From NCBI GenBank assembly GCA_009786775.1, contig WQRL01000015.1, forward strand, positions 1,641 through 12,603: a stretch of 10,963 nt of DNA. Reading direction: 5' to 3'. The notes below the pieces were generated by a model. It had not been told where the DNA came from. It saw only the letters and a list, made by a program, of their open reading frames with translations, and ran no database searches. The stretch is from Oscillospiraceae bacterium (GTDB lineage Bacteria > Bacillota > Clostridia > Oscillospirales > Oscillospiraceae). How positions within the stretch are numbered: the first letter of the stretch is position 1; the number at the start of each line of letters is the position of its first letter. The position numbers and the translations under genes were made by a program. This document shows positions 1-7,400 of this stretch, in pieces.

Positions 1-97
1 TTTTGCGGCCTTACCTGTGACATTCTATCATCGCCCTTTCGACGGTGTCGGCGGTCAGCGTGCGACAGTCTGCCAGTGGGAGGGGGATCACTGCTGA

Positions 98-709
98 CTA
101 TGTTTCAAATTCTCCACTTAATATTTTCTTTATAAGATAGAGGCAGTCTTTCCTCAGACAGTTGAGACACTGGGGCTTTTCGTGTTTTTCGAACGGATAT
201 TCGAATGTGTCTTCCAAAGCTGACGCTATGAAGAACTTGTTGAGCATGCGGGCTGCCGTTTCGGTGTTAAGCGGCTTGACCTTGCCTCCTGTGACAAGCA
301 TATCAAAAATACATGAAATCCGGGCTTCGCGCTCATGGAAAAAGCTCTCTTTCAAATAGTTGCCAATCCTTTCGTCGTAGCCGTGGTTGGCAAAGATGAT
401 TCGGGTGATTTTGCGTCCCCGCTGCGAATCTTCTTTGCCAAAAGCCAGAAAAAGTCTCGTCAGAAGGCTTTCTGCGTCTATGCCTGTTTCGGTCTGCTGC
501 TTTATCATACTGATGCTCCTTGCGATCATGCCGTCAAATTCATTAATAATGCTATCTATTACATCGTTTTTGCTTTTGAAATAATAGTAGAAATTTGACC
601 TTGATATAGGTATTTTTACAGCTATCATCTTGATAGGTACGTTACTGATGCCGTACTCGGCAAACAAATCTATTGCGGCATTGATAATTTCTGCCCTATA
701 TGTATTCAT
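98..709 (-). CDS. TetR/AcrR-family transcriptional regulator
   Basis: A 203-residue protein of typical TetR length. Residues about 5-55 match the TetR DNA-binding domain: helix 1 (AAIDLFAEYGISNVPIKMIA), then a turn and recognition helix ending in SRSNFYYYFKSKNDV, the hallmark Y-Y-F-x-S/N-K pattern. The rest should be the helical ligand-binding and dimerisation domain. Near the C-terminus there is a Cys cluster, C181-x2-C184-x4-C189, which could bind metal or sense redox state; that is inference. The ATG start is preceded by GAGGGG five bases upstream. The gene ends in TAG. Upstream lie a 9-bp tandem repeat and a 25-bp palindrome that could be its operator. The ligand and target genes cannot be told from sequence; no efflux pump or enzyme partner is visible in the window. 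Confidence 0.93.
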   Translation of the reverse strand: MNTYRAEIINAAIDLFAEYGISNVPIKMIAVKIPISRSNFYYYFKSKNDVIDSIINEFDGMIARSISMIKQQTETGIDAESLLTRLFLAFGKEDSQRGRKITRIIFANHGYDERIGNYLKESFFHEREARISCIFDMLVTGGKVKPLNTETAARMLNKFFIASALEDTFEYPFEKHEKPQCLNCLRKDCLYLIKKILSGEFET

Positions 710-778
710 TTTCGCCCCTCAATAACCTGCACACCATCGCCATGTACCGCAATTCGGCTTGTGGCATAGGCTACTTGC

Positions 779-799
779 TACTAATACTACTAATACTAC
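779..799. repeat. 9-bp tandem direct repeat TACTAATAC (2.3 copies)
   Basis: TACTAATAC occurs twice head to tail and is followed by TAC, about 70-90 bases upstream of the TetR start. It sits beside the palindrome at 805-829, in the only stretch that could hold the TetR promoter. It may be a regulator-binding array or a simple slippage repeat. Confidence 0.6.
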
Positions 800-804
800 A
801 CTTT

Positions 805-829
805 AAACAGCCCATAAGCTGGCCTGTTT
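805..829. promoter_or_regulatory. 25-bp palindrome, candidate TetR operator or weak terminator
   Basis: Two 10-base half-sites, AAACAGCCCA and TGGCCTGTTT, pair at 9 of 10 positions around the 5-base centre TAAGC. Size and position, 96 bases before the TetR start, suit autoregulation by the TetR protein. The same hairpin lies about 70 bases beyond the stop of the upstream HTH gene and could terminate its transcript, but only TTT follows the stem on the minus strand, so the terminator reading is weaker. Confidence 0.4.
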
Positions 830-897
830 AGAAAAATAATTTGAGTTTTCATAACCGATTTATCCGTCATTATGAAACAATCGCCCAAAGAACCGGC

Positions 898-1216
898 TCA
901 AGCATAGGCCCTAAGTATGCCGCCCAAGATTTCAGCGTGATATACATTATCCGTGGTTTCTATAAGCTCAGCCAAAACCGCTATCTGCTCACGACTGAGG
1001 ATGCGCCTGTGCGAGTGGTCTTTTTCGCACAGTATGACACCGCCGCCGCGACCCTGAATGGTGTTTAAGGAATCCGTCGTCAACCGTGAGCGCCAAAATG
1101 TCGCGCTTTATCGTATTAATGGACACTCCTAACGTATCGGCAAGGCTGGGCATGGTAGTCTTTGCTGTCCCGCGCAGAATCCGCACTATCTCGACCCTGC
1201 GATTTATTGCGCTCAC
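898..1216 (-). pseudogene. DeoR/HTH_11-like transcriptional regulator, frameshifted
   Basis: Two overlapping minus-strand frames together give one small regulator of about 105 residues. The first (1216 to about 1068) starts at GTG with a strong GGGAGG site seven bases upstream and carries a winged-helix HTH: MSAINRRVEIVRIL, then SLADTLGVSINTIKRDILAL. The second, read from about 1080 to the TGA at 898, continues with the family-typical wing NTIQGRGGGVI and a C-terminal part containing LSREQIAVLAELIE. The frames differ by one base; one extra base near 1068-1085 (GACGACGGATTCC on the minus strand) would explain the break. Read in the first frame alone the protein degenerates into an Arg/His-rich tail ending at 989. 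The joined product has the usual length of these short clostridial regulators. Whether this is true inactivation or a sequencing error is open. Confidence 0.72.
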
Positions 1217-1290
1217 GGCATCACCTCCCGCTCAAAGCTAATTCCGCTTACGATAAGCTGTTATAGGCCGTTTGGTATACCGCCGGTTAT

Positions 1291-1325
1291 AAAAAACTGC
1301 GGTTGCTTTTGCATATAAGAGCAGT
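1291..1325 (-). terminator. Possible rho-independent terminator after the sigma-factor gene
   Basis: On the minus strand ACTGC (1325-1321) pairs with GCAGT (1300-1296), with a small inner TGC-AAAA-GCA hairpin, and a run of six T residues follows (1296-1291). It lies about 70 bases past the sigma-factor stop. The outer stem is only five pairs with a long loop, so the call is tentative. Confidence 0.35.
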
Positions 1326-1394
1326 AATCAGTCGGTTGCGGCTCAATGGGTGTGGGTTATAGCAATCATGCCTCTTATGGGATAATCAGCGTTT

Positions 1395-2162
1395 CTACAC
1401 GTCGTTTTTCAATGCCCTGCGCATTTTCAGAAGAGCTTTCGAAAGCATCTGAGAAACTCGGGATTCAGACACATTCAATATGTTTCCGATTTCTTTCAAC
1501 AGAAGACCTTCGTAATAATACAGCGTAACTGCAAGCCGTTCTCTTTCCGGCAGCAAATCAATCGCTTCCGTAATGCGTTCTTTTTGCTCCTGCAGCAAAA
1601 GCTCATCTTCCGGCGTGCTTTCTTCCTGCCCCCTAAAGGAATAATTAATTGTGTCTAGAGTATCTTCAAAGTTCATAAGATTAAACATATGTGCTTGCGC
1701 CAGAATTTCTTGAACTTGCTCGAGCTGCATGTTTAATGAATCGGCGACTTCCTGTTCTGTAGCAGAGATGCCGTTTTTATTCTCAAATTTCTCAAAAGCC
1801 TTGTTGATAGCGGTTATCTTACTTCGCAAGCTTGGAGGAGCCCAATCCTGCTCCCGCATATAGTCTAAAATCTCGCCTCGTATACGCAAACTTGCATAGG
1901 TTTCAAACTTCACGTTATGTTTTAACTGAAATTTGTCAACAGCGTCTATGAGACCTAGTATGCCGCAGCTTACAAGGTCGTCATACTCGCTATATTCGCT
2001 GTATTTCGGCATCACCCTCCTGACAATCCATTTTACGAGGTAATTGTAGTGCAAAAGTATACAGTGCTTTGCATTGACATCGCCGATCTTTTTGTAATCA
2101 GCCCACAAGCTCTCCAATTCTTCCGGCGAAAGTTGCGGCTCTTTCTCCGTTGTGATACCCAC
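1395..2162 (-). CDS. RNA polymerase sigma factor, FliA/SigD (sigma-28) family
   Basis: A 255-residue sigma-70-class factor. Region 2 spans about residues 38-108 and includes YDDLVSCGILGLIDAVDKF and FETYASLRIRGEILDYMRE, followed by QDWAPPSLR, all characteristic of the FliA/SigD group. Region 3 (about 109-170) contains EQEVADSLNM. Region 4 (about 196-250) carries LPERERLAVTLYYYEGL and the helix-turn-helix GNILNVSESRVSQMLSKAL. Such factors direct core polymerase to motility, chemotaxis or surface-protein promoters, often under FlgM control; no flgM or flagellar gene is visible here. The GTG start has only a weak AAAGG upstream. A better site (AAGGAG seven bases before an ATG at 2225) lies in the same frame but is cut off by a TGA at 2178-2180, so the true start or an interruption is uncertain. 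It could instead control the surface genes nearby. Confidence 0.93.
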   Translation of the reverse strand: MGITTEKEPQLSPEELESLWADYKKIGDVNAKHCILLHYNYLVKWIVRRVMPKYSEYSEYDDLVSCGILGLIDAVDKFQLKHNVKFETYASLRIRGEILDYMREQDWAPPSLRSKITAINKAFEKFENKNGISATEQEVADSLNMQLEQVQEILAQAHMFNLMNFEDTLDTINYSFRGQEESTPEDELLLQEQKERITEAIDLLPERERLAVTLYYYEGLLLKEIGNILNVSESRVSQMLSKALLKMRRALKNDV

Positions 2163-2177
2163 TTCATCAACTGCCTT

Positions 2178-2225
2178 TCAAGCTACAAACTCTTGGTTGT
2201 GCAGCTGTTTATTGACGACTCTCAT
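2178..2225 (-). other. 15-codon leader ORF in frame with the sigma-factor gene
   Basis: AAGGAG sits seven bases before the ATG at 2225. The frame reads MRVVNKQLHNQEFVA and then TGA. After the TGA the same frame continues through five sense codons straight into the sigma-factor GTG at 2162. It is therefore either a leader peptide coupled to sigma-factor translation, or the true N-terminus of the sigma factor broken by a stop codon. The start signal here is clearly stronger than the one at 2162. Confidence 0.5.
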
Positions 2226-2349
2226 TATTTTTCTCCTTATACTACAATTCTAGTTGTTTCCCCCTCTGTCCTCCTTGATCAAAATTACCGTATAAATACA
2301 TCCGTTTACATTATCTAAACTATACTTTGAAATCCTAACCGCTGGCGCT

Positions 2350-2384
2350 GCATGTGATATGCGGTCAAGCCGCTTTCCTCATGC
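2350..2384. other. Nested inverted repeat just after the 272-residue gene
   Basis: GCATG (2350-2354) pairs with CATGC (2380-2384), and inside it GCGG (2361-2364) pairs with CCGC (2370-2373). It abuts the stop codon of the 272-residue gene. No T-run follows on the minus strand, so it is not a standard terminator; it may be an mRNA hairpin between that gene and the sigma-factor gene. Confidence 0.35.
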
Positions 2385-3203
2385 TTAATCCCAAATAATG
2401 GGGCTACGCCCAGCAGCTCTGTCGAATAAATCGACGATTTCCCTTTTAAGGGTGCTTTCAGCTGATGTCAGCTTATAAAACACGCCGTTGCCTTGACTCT
2501 GCCCCACACCTATTATTAGAACCGGTTCCCCCAAGTGTTCAACACGGAAGGTTGCGCCGCCGCCAGTCACCATTTTAGCAGTCACCGAGCCGCCGCCAGC
2601 AATAGGGTAAGCCTTATCAAACCTCATGCCCATTGATGAGTTATCACGAGAAATTAGGTGGTCAAGCAAGGTTCTGGGACTGGATAAACCGAAGCCTTGA
2701 CCTCCTCCTGCATGCCGCTCTATTGTTTCCACGGCTCTAGCGTGTATTGCTTTTCTATCAGGCGAAGCATGGGAAATAAATTGGAGTTGCAAACTCCAAT
2801 ACTCTTCAAGAATTTCACCCCTCTCATCATCCGATGTGGCATTTGCTAATGCAACGCCAAGCTCACGAACCCGCTGTCGGATTTCATCTTTTGACAATGC
2901 GCTCATTCCTCTGCTCGGTATGTTGGTCCAGTCCGGAACTGCGCCGGGCAGGTGTTTCGATGTTCTAGGCGATTGCGAAAGCGACGCTTGATGTGGGGCA
3001 ATATTTTCTGCAATCACACCCGTTTTGGAATAATTGTTATAATGGTCAATATCCGGTGCGCTACCGAATGAATCCACAACTTTCACTGGCCCGCTATCTG
3101 TTCCCTCACTAGAATTACTACATTGTTTGTTTTGCAATTCGTCCGTCGTGCCAGTAAAAACTGGTTTTTCAGCGACGTTACTTAGCAAATTGCTTACGTT
3201 CAC
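2385..3203 (-). CDS. Uncharacterised 272-residue protein with an SAP/YNNY N-terminal motif
   Basis: I do not recognise this protein. It starts at GTG with a good site (GGAGGAG, seven bases upstream). There is no Sec signal peptide or membrane segment. Residues 1-40 are polar and probably disordered. Residues 44-62 read DSFGSAPDIDHYNNYSKTG, a motif also found at residues 48-66 of the 506-residue protein encoded at 8538-10058. Residues about 104-170 look helical (for example DEIRQRVRELGVALANAT and EEYWSLQLQFI). The end is richer in glycine and beta-like, with AYPIAGGGSVTAKMVTGGG, and finishes RSPIIWD. It is encoded directly upstream of the sigma factor, about 160 bases apart, so co-expression is possible. 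One guess is a protein exported or targeted through its N-terminal motif; that is inference only. Confidence 0.82.
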   Translation of the reverse strand: MNVSNLLSNVAEKPVFTGTTDELQNKQCSNSSEGTDSGPVKVVDSFGSAPDIDHYNNYSKTGVIAENIAPHQASLSQSPRTSKHLPGAVPDWTNIPSRGMSALSKDEIRQRVRELGVALANATSDDERGEILEEYWSLQLQFISHASPDRKAIHARAVETIERHAGGGQGFGLSSPRTLLDHLISRDNSSMGMRFDKAYPIAGGGSVTAKMVTGGGATFRVEHLGEPVLIIGVGQSQGNGVFYKLTSAESTLKREIVDLFDRAAGRSPIIWD

Positions 3204-3285
3204 TAATACGCTCCTCCTTTGTACTTTGTTGTCCGTGTATAGGTGTGCTAGTTTGTGAGCTACTAGGCTAATCTAATTATCATAT

Positions 3286-3303
3286 ATGGCGCAAAAAAGC
3301 CAT
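3286..3303. other. Short inverted repeat in the 3204-3407 intergenic stretch
   Basis: ATGGC and GCCAT flank an 8-base A-rich loop about 85-100 bases upstream of the 272-residue gene. On the minus strand a TATGATAAT sequence follows directly and could be a -10 element, but I see no matching -35. It may be an operator. A second small palindrome, CTATTG-CA-CAATAG, lies at 3393-3406 by the stop of the 182-residue gene and lacks a T-run. Confidence 0.25.
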
Positions 3304-3407
3304 TTGTGCAACATTCTTAAAACTACTTTCCAAGTGGTATGCGATTATATTAATAGTGGGCAGTGTGACTTAGTGTGTTTTCTTAGGTAGGGCTATTGCA
3401 CAATAGA

Positions 3408-3956
3408 TTATCTGAATTCAACAATAAGTCTCGCACCAGGAAATACTGTGAAGCCGTCGAGACCAGTGGTGTTACTGAGCACGGAGCCTGTAATGCGCAA
3501 CGTATACCGTACGCCTGCGTTCAAGCCGGCAAATGCTATGCTTCTGCTATTTGCGCCAGGGTTGTCTGTATGAGTAAACGGGATGGTTGCAACCCGCCCA
3601 TTCTGATGCGTAATTTCAAAATTCTGGATGGCTGTGAACTGTGACCGCGTTACCCTAATGTTTGAAGGCACATGTACAGTGATGCTGACAATCTCTCTAT
3701 TGTTAGGAATCACGCCTGATAAGTCAAGTGTTTCAGGGGGAGATTGGACTGGGCCCGTTCCTGCCCTATGTCCTGCGTGTTGAACCCTGGTGTAAGCTCT
3801 GCTAGATGACGAAAGCGGAACTAGCACATCTGCTAAGTCAACTACAACCGTTTGAATCTCATCGCCGATTGCAGGTGCAGCGGCAAAAGCGTTGAGACTG
3901 AAAATGCTGACAATCATCATCAGTGCTAAAGTAAATGTAACTAATCTTCTTTTCAA
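3408..3956 (-). CDS. Small secreted protein, 182 residues, unknown function
   Basis: It starts at TTG, chosen because AAGGAG lies eight bases upstream and because translation from there gives a classic Sec signal peptide: MKRR, a hydrophobic core TFTLALMMIVSIFSLNAF, and a likely cut after AFA near residue 25. The mature part of about 157 residues has alternating hydrophobic strands (IVSITVHVPSNIRVT, VRYTLRITGSVL, ARLIVEF) that suggest a beta-sandwich. There are no Cys residues, no LPXTG motif and no C-terminal membrane anchor, so it may be released or bound non-covalently. It has its own conserved promoter-like element (4173-4230) and a leader ORF (4003-4095). That element is shared with the operon encoding the 506-residue and Ig-repeat proteins, which suggests joint expression. 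No family is recognised. Confidence 0.85.
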   Translation of the reverse strand: MKRRLVTFTLALMMIVSIFSLNAFAAAPAIGDEIQTVVVDLADVLVPLSSSSRAYTRVQHAGHRAGTGPVQSPPETLDLSGVIPNNREIVSITVHVPSNIRVTRSQFTAIQNFEITHQNGRVATIPFTHTDNPGANSRSIAFAGLNAGVRYTLRITGSVLSNTTGLDGFTVFPGARLIVEFR

Positions 3957-4002
3957 TGTAATATCTCCTTTTCTATGTGTGCCACACTACCGCACCATTA
4001 AA

Positions 4003-4095
4003 CTAAGTTAAGCGAATACCGCCGTGGCAAACAACAAACGTATAAGCGTTGGGCGATTCCCGCCTAGTTTCTAACGGCCCAAATGCGAATTGCAC
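4003..4095 (-). other. 30-codon leader ORF before the 182-residue secreted protein
   Basis: A GTG start at 4095 is preceded by GGGAGG with five bases between. The frame runs 30 codons (beginning MQFAFGPLETRRESP) to a TAG at 4003-4005, ending 46 bases before the TTG start of the next gene. It lies wholly inside the long 5' leader downstream of the conserved element. It could be a regulatory leader peptide or a chance ORF. Confidence 0.35.
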
Positions 4096-4172
4096 CTACA
4101 CCTCCCTGTTCGCAAGATTGGTTAATGGCAAATCCGTGATTCCAAGTGCAGGAATTGATTTCCAAAAATTTT

Positions 4173-4230
4173 CCCCTCTATAGTATATATGTTTTCAAGA
4201 GGCCAAAAAATCACATTTATTTTTGAAAAT
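4173..4230 (-). promoter_or_regulatory. Conserved 41-bp element plus -10-like box, copy 1
   Basis: Positions 4190-4230 are identical to 10205-10245 over 41 bases. The core holds an inverted repeat, TTTTCAA (4192-4198) and TTGAAAA (4223-4229), with 24 bases between. Directly downstream on the minus strand is the -10-like sequence TATATACTATAG. No consensus -35 stands at 17 bases, so activation by a bound regulator or use of another sigma factor is plausible. It lies about 220 bases before the 182-residue gene. The remaining 3957-4344 stretch holds only this element, the leader ORF and the upstream terminator. Confidence 0.6.
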
Positions 4231-4344
4231 GTCGAAAAATTTTTTGCACCGCCTTTTTGATGTTGCGTTTTTGTCAAGTTACATACGAACCTAGGGCAGC
4301 TGGCCAGGCGGCGGAGCAAAACAAACTTGTATGCGCCGCAAATT

Positions 4345-4385
4345 AAAAATCCCCCAAGTGCATAGCTGCGCTTGAGGGGATTTTT
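4345..4385 (-). terminator. Rho-independent terminator after the Ig-repeat gene
   Basis: AAAAATCCCCC-AAG and CTTGAGGGGATTTTT pair as a long stem around a short loop, with one bulged base. It begins about 15 bases past the TAG stop at 4401-4403, and a T-run follows the stem on either strand, so it could work in both directions. Confidence 0.88.
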
Positions 4386-4400
4386 GGTTATGCAAACGGC

Positions 4401-7400
4401 CTACTCTAGCTCGCTGAGCAAATCATAAGCATAGTCCGGCAGGGTATCGTACCCATCGGGATAGTTTTCCGCAGCGCCTGGGCGGTTCGCCGCATCATCG
4501 GGAAGGGGCTCAGCACTGTCCGGATAAGCTTCGGCATCTTCAAGCAAAGTTTCCGATTCCCCCTGCACGTTCACGTCCAGCGAAGCGGCGTCGGGCCTTG
4601 CAAAAACCGTAACCCAGGACCTTGCCGCAGAGGCAGTGGGCCTAAACGCAAATTCCAGCACCGTCCATCCCGCAGGCGGAGTTATGCTTGTTGTAGCATT
4701 TGTCCAGTTTCCGCCCGGCACCCGCCACATCATGGCGGTGGTCGCACCGGTTATCCTGTTTGTCGAGACATTGAATGCAAACGGTGCAGTCGGCGCATCC
4801 GGCCGCGCAAACAGCGTAATCACCCTTGCGTTGCTGGCAGCCCTGGAATCAATTGCAGGGATGCGGAAGCTCAGTGTCACGGTAGAGCCGGGCGCGATAT
4901 CGTCTGTCATGTCGGCTATTGTGGTGCCGGTAGTAAAACCTGCGGCCATTTCGCCGGTTACCGCAGTAAACGGGCCTCCGTTGATGCTGACCTCATGGTT
5001 GACGGTCACTCCAGAAAGCCGCTCTGTAGTTGTGTTGACTGTTACATTCGGAGCTGCCGCCCTAGCTGTCAGCGTCAGTGACCTGACTGCCGACGGGAAA
5101 GCTCCCCCCGTCCCTCTGAATCGGATTTGGTACGTCTGGTTTGCAGCGGGGACGCCGACTACGGGGTTGCTGCCGTCAAAGGCCGTCCACGCTGCCGTCG
5201 TGCCAAGCCTAAACTCCATCCTGCTGTCGAGCCCCATCAGAACTGCCTGGTCGGGATAAGTGGGATTGTTGAACACAAACACCCCGGCGGTCGGCGCAGC
5301 AGGGCGCCCCGGCAAGACGATTGTGACATGGTCGGTAAATGGCGCTGTGGCAGTTGCGGCCTCCCTAATGTGTACGTTCCTCGCGGATGCGGTTACCAGA
5401 CCGGCTATGGAGAACGAGCCGTCGCCCCCGGCCGTTATGCTGGTCCATGCCGTTGCATTGACTGAGTGCTGGTATACCCGCCCCGGAACGCCGCCGACAA
5501 CAAGCTCGTTTGCCAAGTCAAGCGACAGCCCGCTCGGAGCCGGATCCATCATCGGCAGTGTAATGACTACATGGTTTGATGCTGAGTTGGAAGCAGTGGG
5601 CCTAAATCTAACGTATATTATTCTTTCGGAATCCCTCTGGATTTGGGCAGTGAGGTTAAGGGTTGTGGCAGTGATGTTTGTCCATGCGGTTGCGCCCTGC
5701 AGCTGCCACTGCATTGCGTTCGTCGTGCCCGTCAGCGTGAATGTAGCGTTGTTGAACTGCAGTGTTGTGGGCGGCTGCAGGCGACTGAAGAGCGTTACAG
5801 TCCTTGGATGGCTTGCGGAAAGCGCTTGCGTTGCAGGCAAACGGAAGTTCAGCGTAGCTGTCTGGCCTGCCGACAGGGCGTCTATCATCTCCGAAATTAG
5901 GGACCCGGCAGTATATGCCGTAACCATTTCGGCTGTGACGGGGACGAATGGGGCGCCGTTGATGCTGACTTCGTGAGCCGTTGTCACCCCGGCAAGCCGC
6001 TCTGTTGTAGTGTTGATCGTGACATTCGGTGCGGCCCTCCTCGCAGGAAGCGGTATTGACCTAACAGTGGAGACGAAATTATCCTCTGTTGCCATGATTC
6101 GAATTTGATAGGTTTGTGTGGCCGCCGGTATGTTAAACACAGGGGCGGCACCGTCAAACGCGGTCCATGCCGCCGTTGTGCTTAACCTGAACTCCATTGT
6201 GCTGTCAAGGCCGGTCAGCACTGCTTGGTCCGGATATGCGGTACTATTAAATACAAGCGCAGGCGCCGCAGGTGCCGCACGGCGGCCGGGCAACGTGAAT
6301 GTTGCATGATCGGAGAACGGGAGCAAAGCGGTTGCCGCTTCCCTGATATGCACGTCCCTGGCATTTGCGGCTATCAAGCCCGTTACCGCAATGGAGCCGT
6401 CTGCAGCAGCCGTGACGTTGGTCCAGGCTGTTGCGTTGACCGAGTGCTGGTAAACCCTGCCGGGAATGCCGCCGTCTAACCGTTCGGTAGCAGTGTTTAA
6501 TGTCAGTTGCGCAGGCGCTTCCCTAAGTGCCGGCAATACAATCTCAATAGGCAAAGACGCCGAGTTGGCTGCTGTGGGCCTGAAGCGCACAAGGACAATG
6601 CTGTCGGAAGCTCCAACTAAATTGGCCAGGTTGATGCTTGCCCCGGCTATATTTGTCCATGCGCTTGCGCCTTGCTGCTGCCACTGCATGGTGTTGTTGG
6701 TTCCAGCAAGCACGAATGTAATGGGGTTTAGCGTGGGCGTCGTGGGAGCTGCAAGCCTTGGATGCACCGTCAGCAGCCTCGCCTGCGTGAGCGGCGCAGT
6801 TTCCGTGGCTCTGCTGCGCACATAGATTGTTAACGAGCCGCCCACGGCTGAGTCAATTATTGCGGATATGTCGTGCGCAGTGCCGTCTTGGCCTATTGGA
6901 GCCCAATTTATGCCATCTGTGCTGAGTTCCATATTGGCTGTCACGGTACCGATAGTTTCTGCCGTTGTATTGACCGTGACGTTTGGGGCAGCCCCCGGAG
7001 CTAAGAGCGTTAGCTGGCGCGACATCGAAGCTACTGCGCCAGTCCGTATAAACCTTACTTGGAGCGTCTGGTTGCTTGCCGGGATATCGAACACGACGTC
7101 GCTGCCGTCGCTAGGCGTCCAGGCGGGTGATGACGGCAGGCGGTATTCCATTGCTTCTGTCATCCCCATAAGGACGGCCATCCCCGGATTCCCACTGTCA
7201 TTATAAACTACCACAGGCGTGGCCGGAGCTGCAGGCCTGGCGGGCAGATCAAATGAGCCAATCAAGTTTGCCTCGTTTAAGCCCACTATGACGGTTCTTG
7301 GTCCGGCGCCGATAAGGTTTGTTATGTCCCATGTACCTCCGGAACCCGTGCCAAGGTTTTGCCAAGATGCGTTGACACCGGGTATGAAGAACTGGAGGTT

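Noticed and set aside
1-97. Possible short minus-strand ORFs after the TetR gene (a GTG frame of 26 codons and an ATG at 23)
   Set aside because: One lacks a ribosome site and the other has only eight codons in the window; neither can be supported.
841-883. Sigma-28-like promoter on the plus strand (TAAT, 14 bases, CCGATTT)
   Set aside because: The -35 is imperfect and it would drive only antisense transcription into the HTH regulator; chance is likely.
2178-2180. TGA as a reassigned sense codon
   Set aside because: TGA closes the HTH regulator frame at its expected family length, and I see no other in-frame TGA in intact genes.
4190-4230. The duplicated element as a mobile-element end or attachment site
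   Set aside because: There is no transposase or integrase, no target duplication, and both copies have the same orientation and position relative to genes, which fits a promoter better.
4122-4319. 65-codon minus-strand ORF between the Ig-repeat gene and the 182-residue gene
   Set aside because: It runs through the conserved 41-bp promoter-like element, which is also present in noncoding sequence at 10205-10245, and has no credible ribosome site.
4636-5976. Long plus-strand open frames (about 207 and 238 codons) opposite the repeat gene
   Set aside because: They mirror the GC-rich repeat codons of the minus-strand gene, have low-complexity Val/Ala/Ser composition and no matching ribosome sites.
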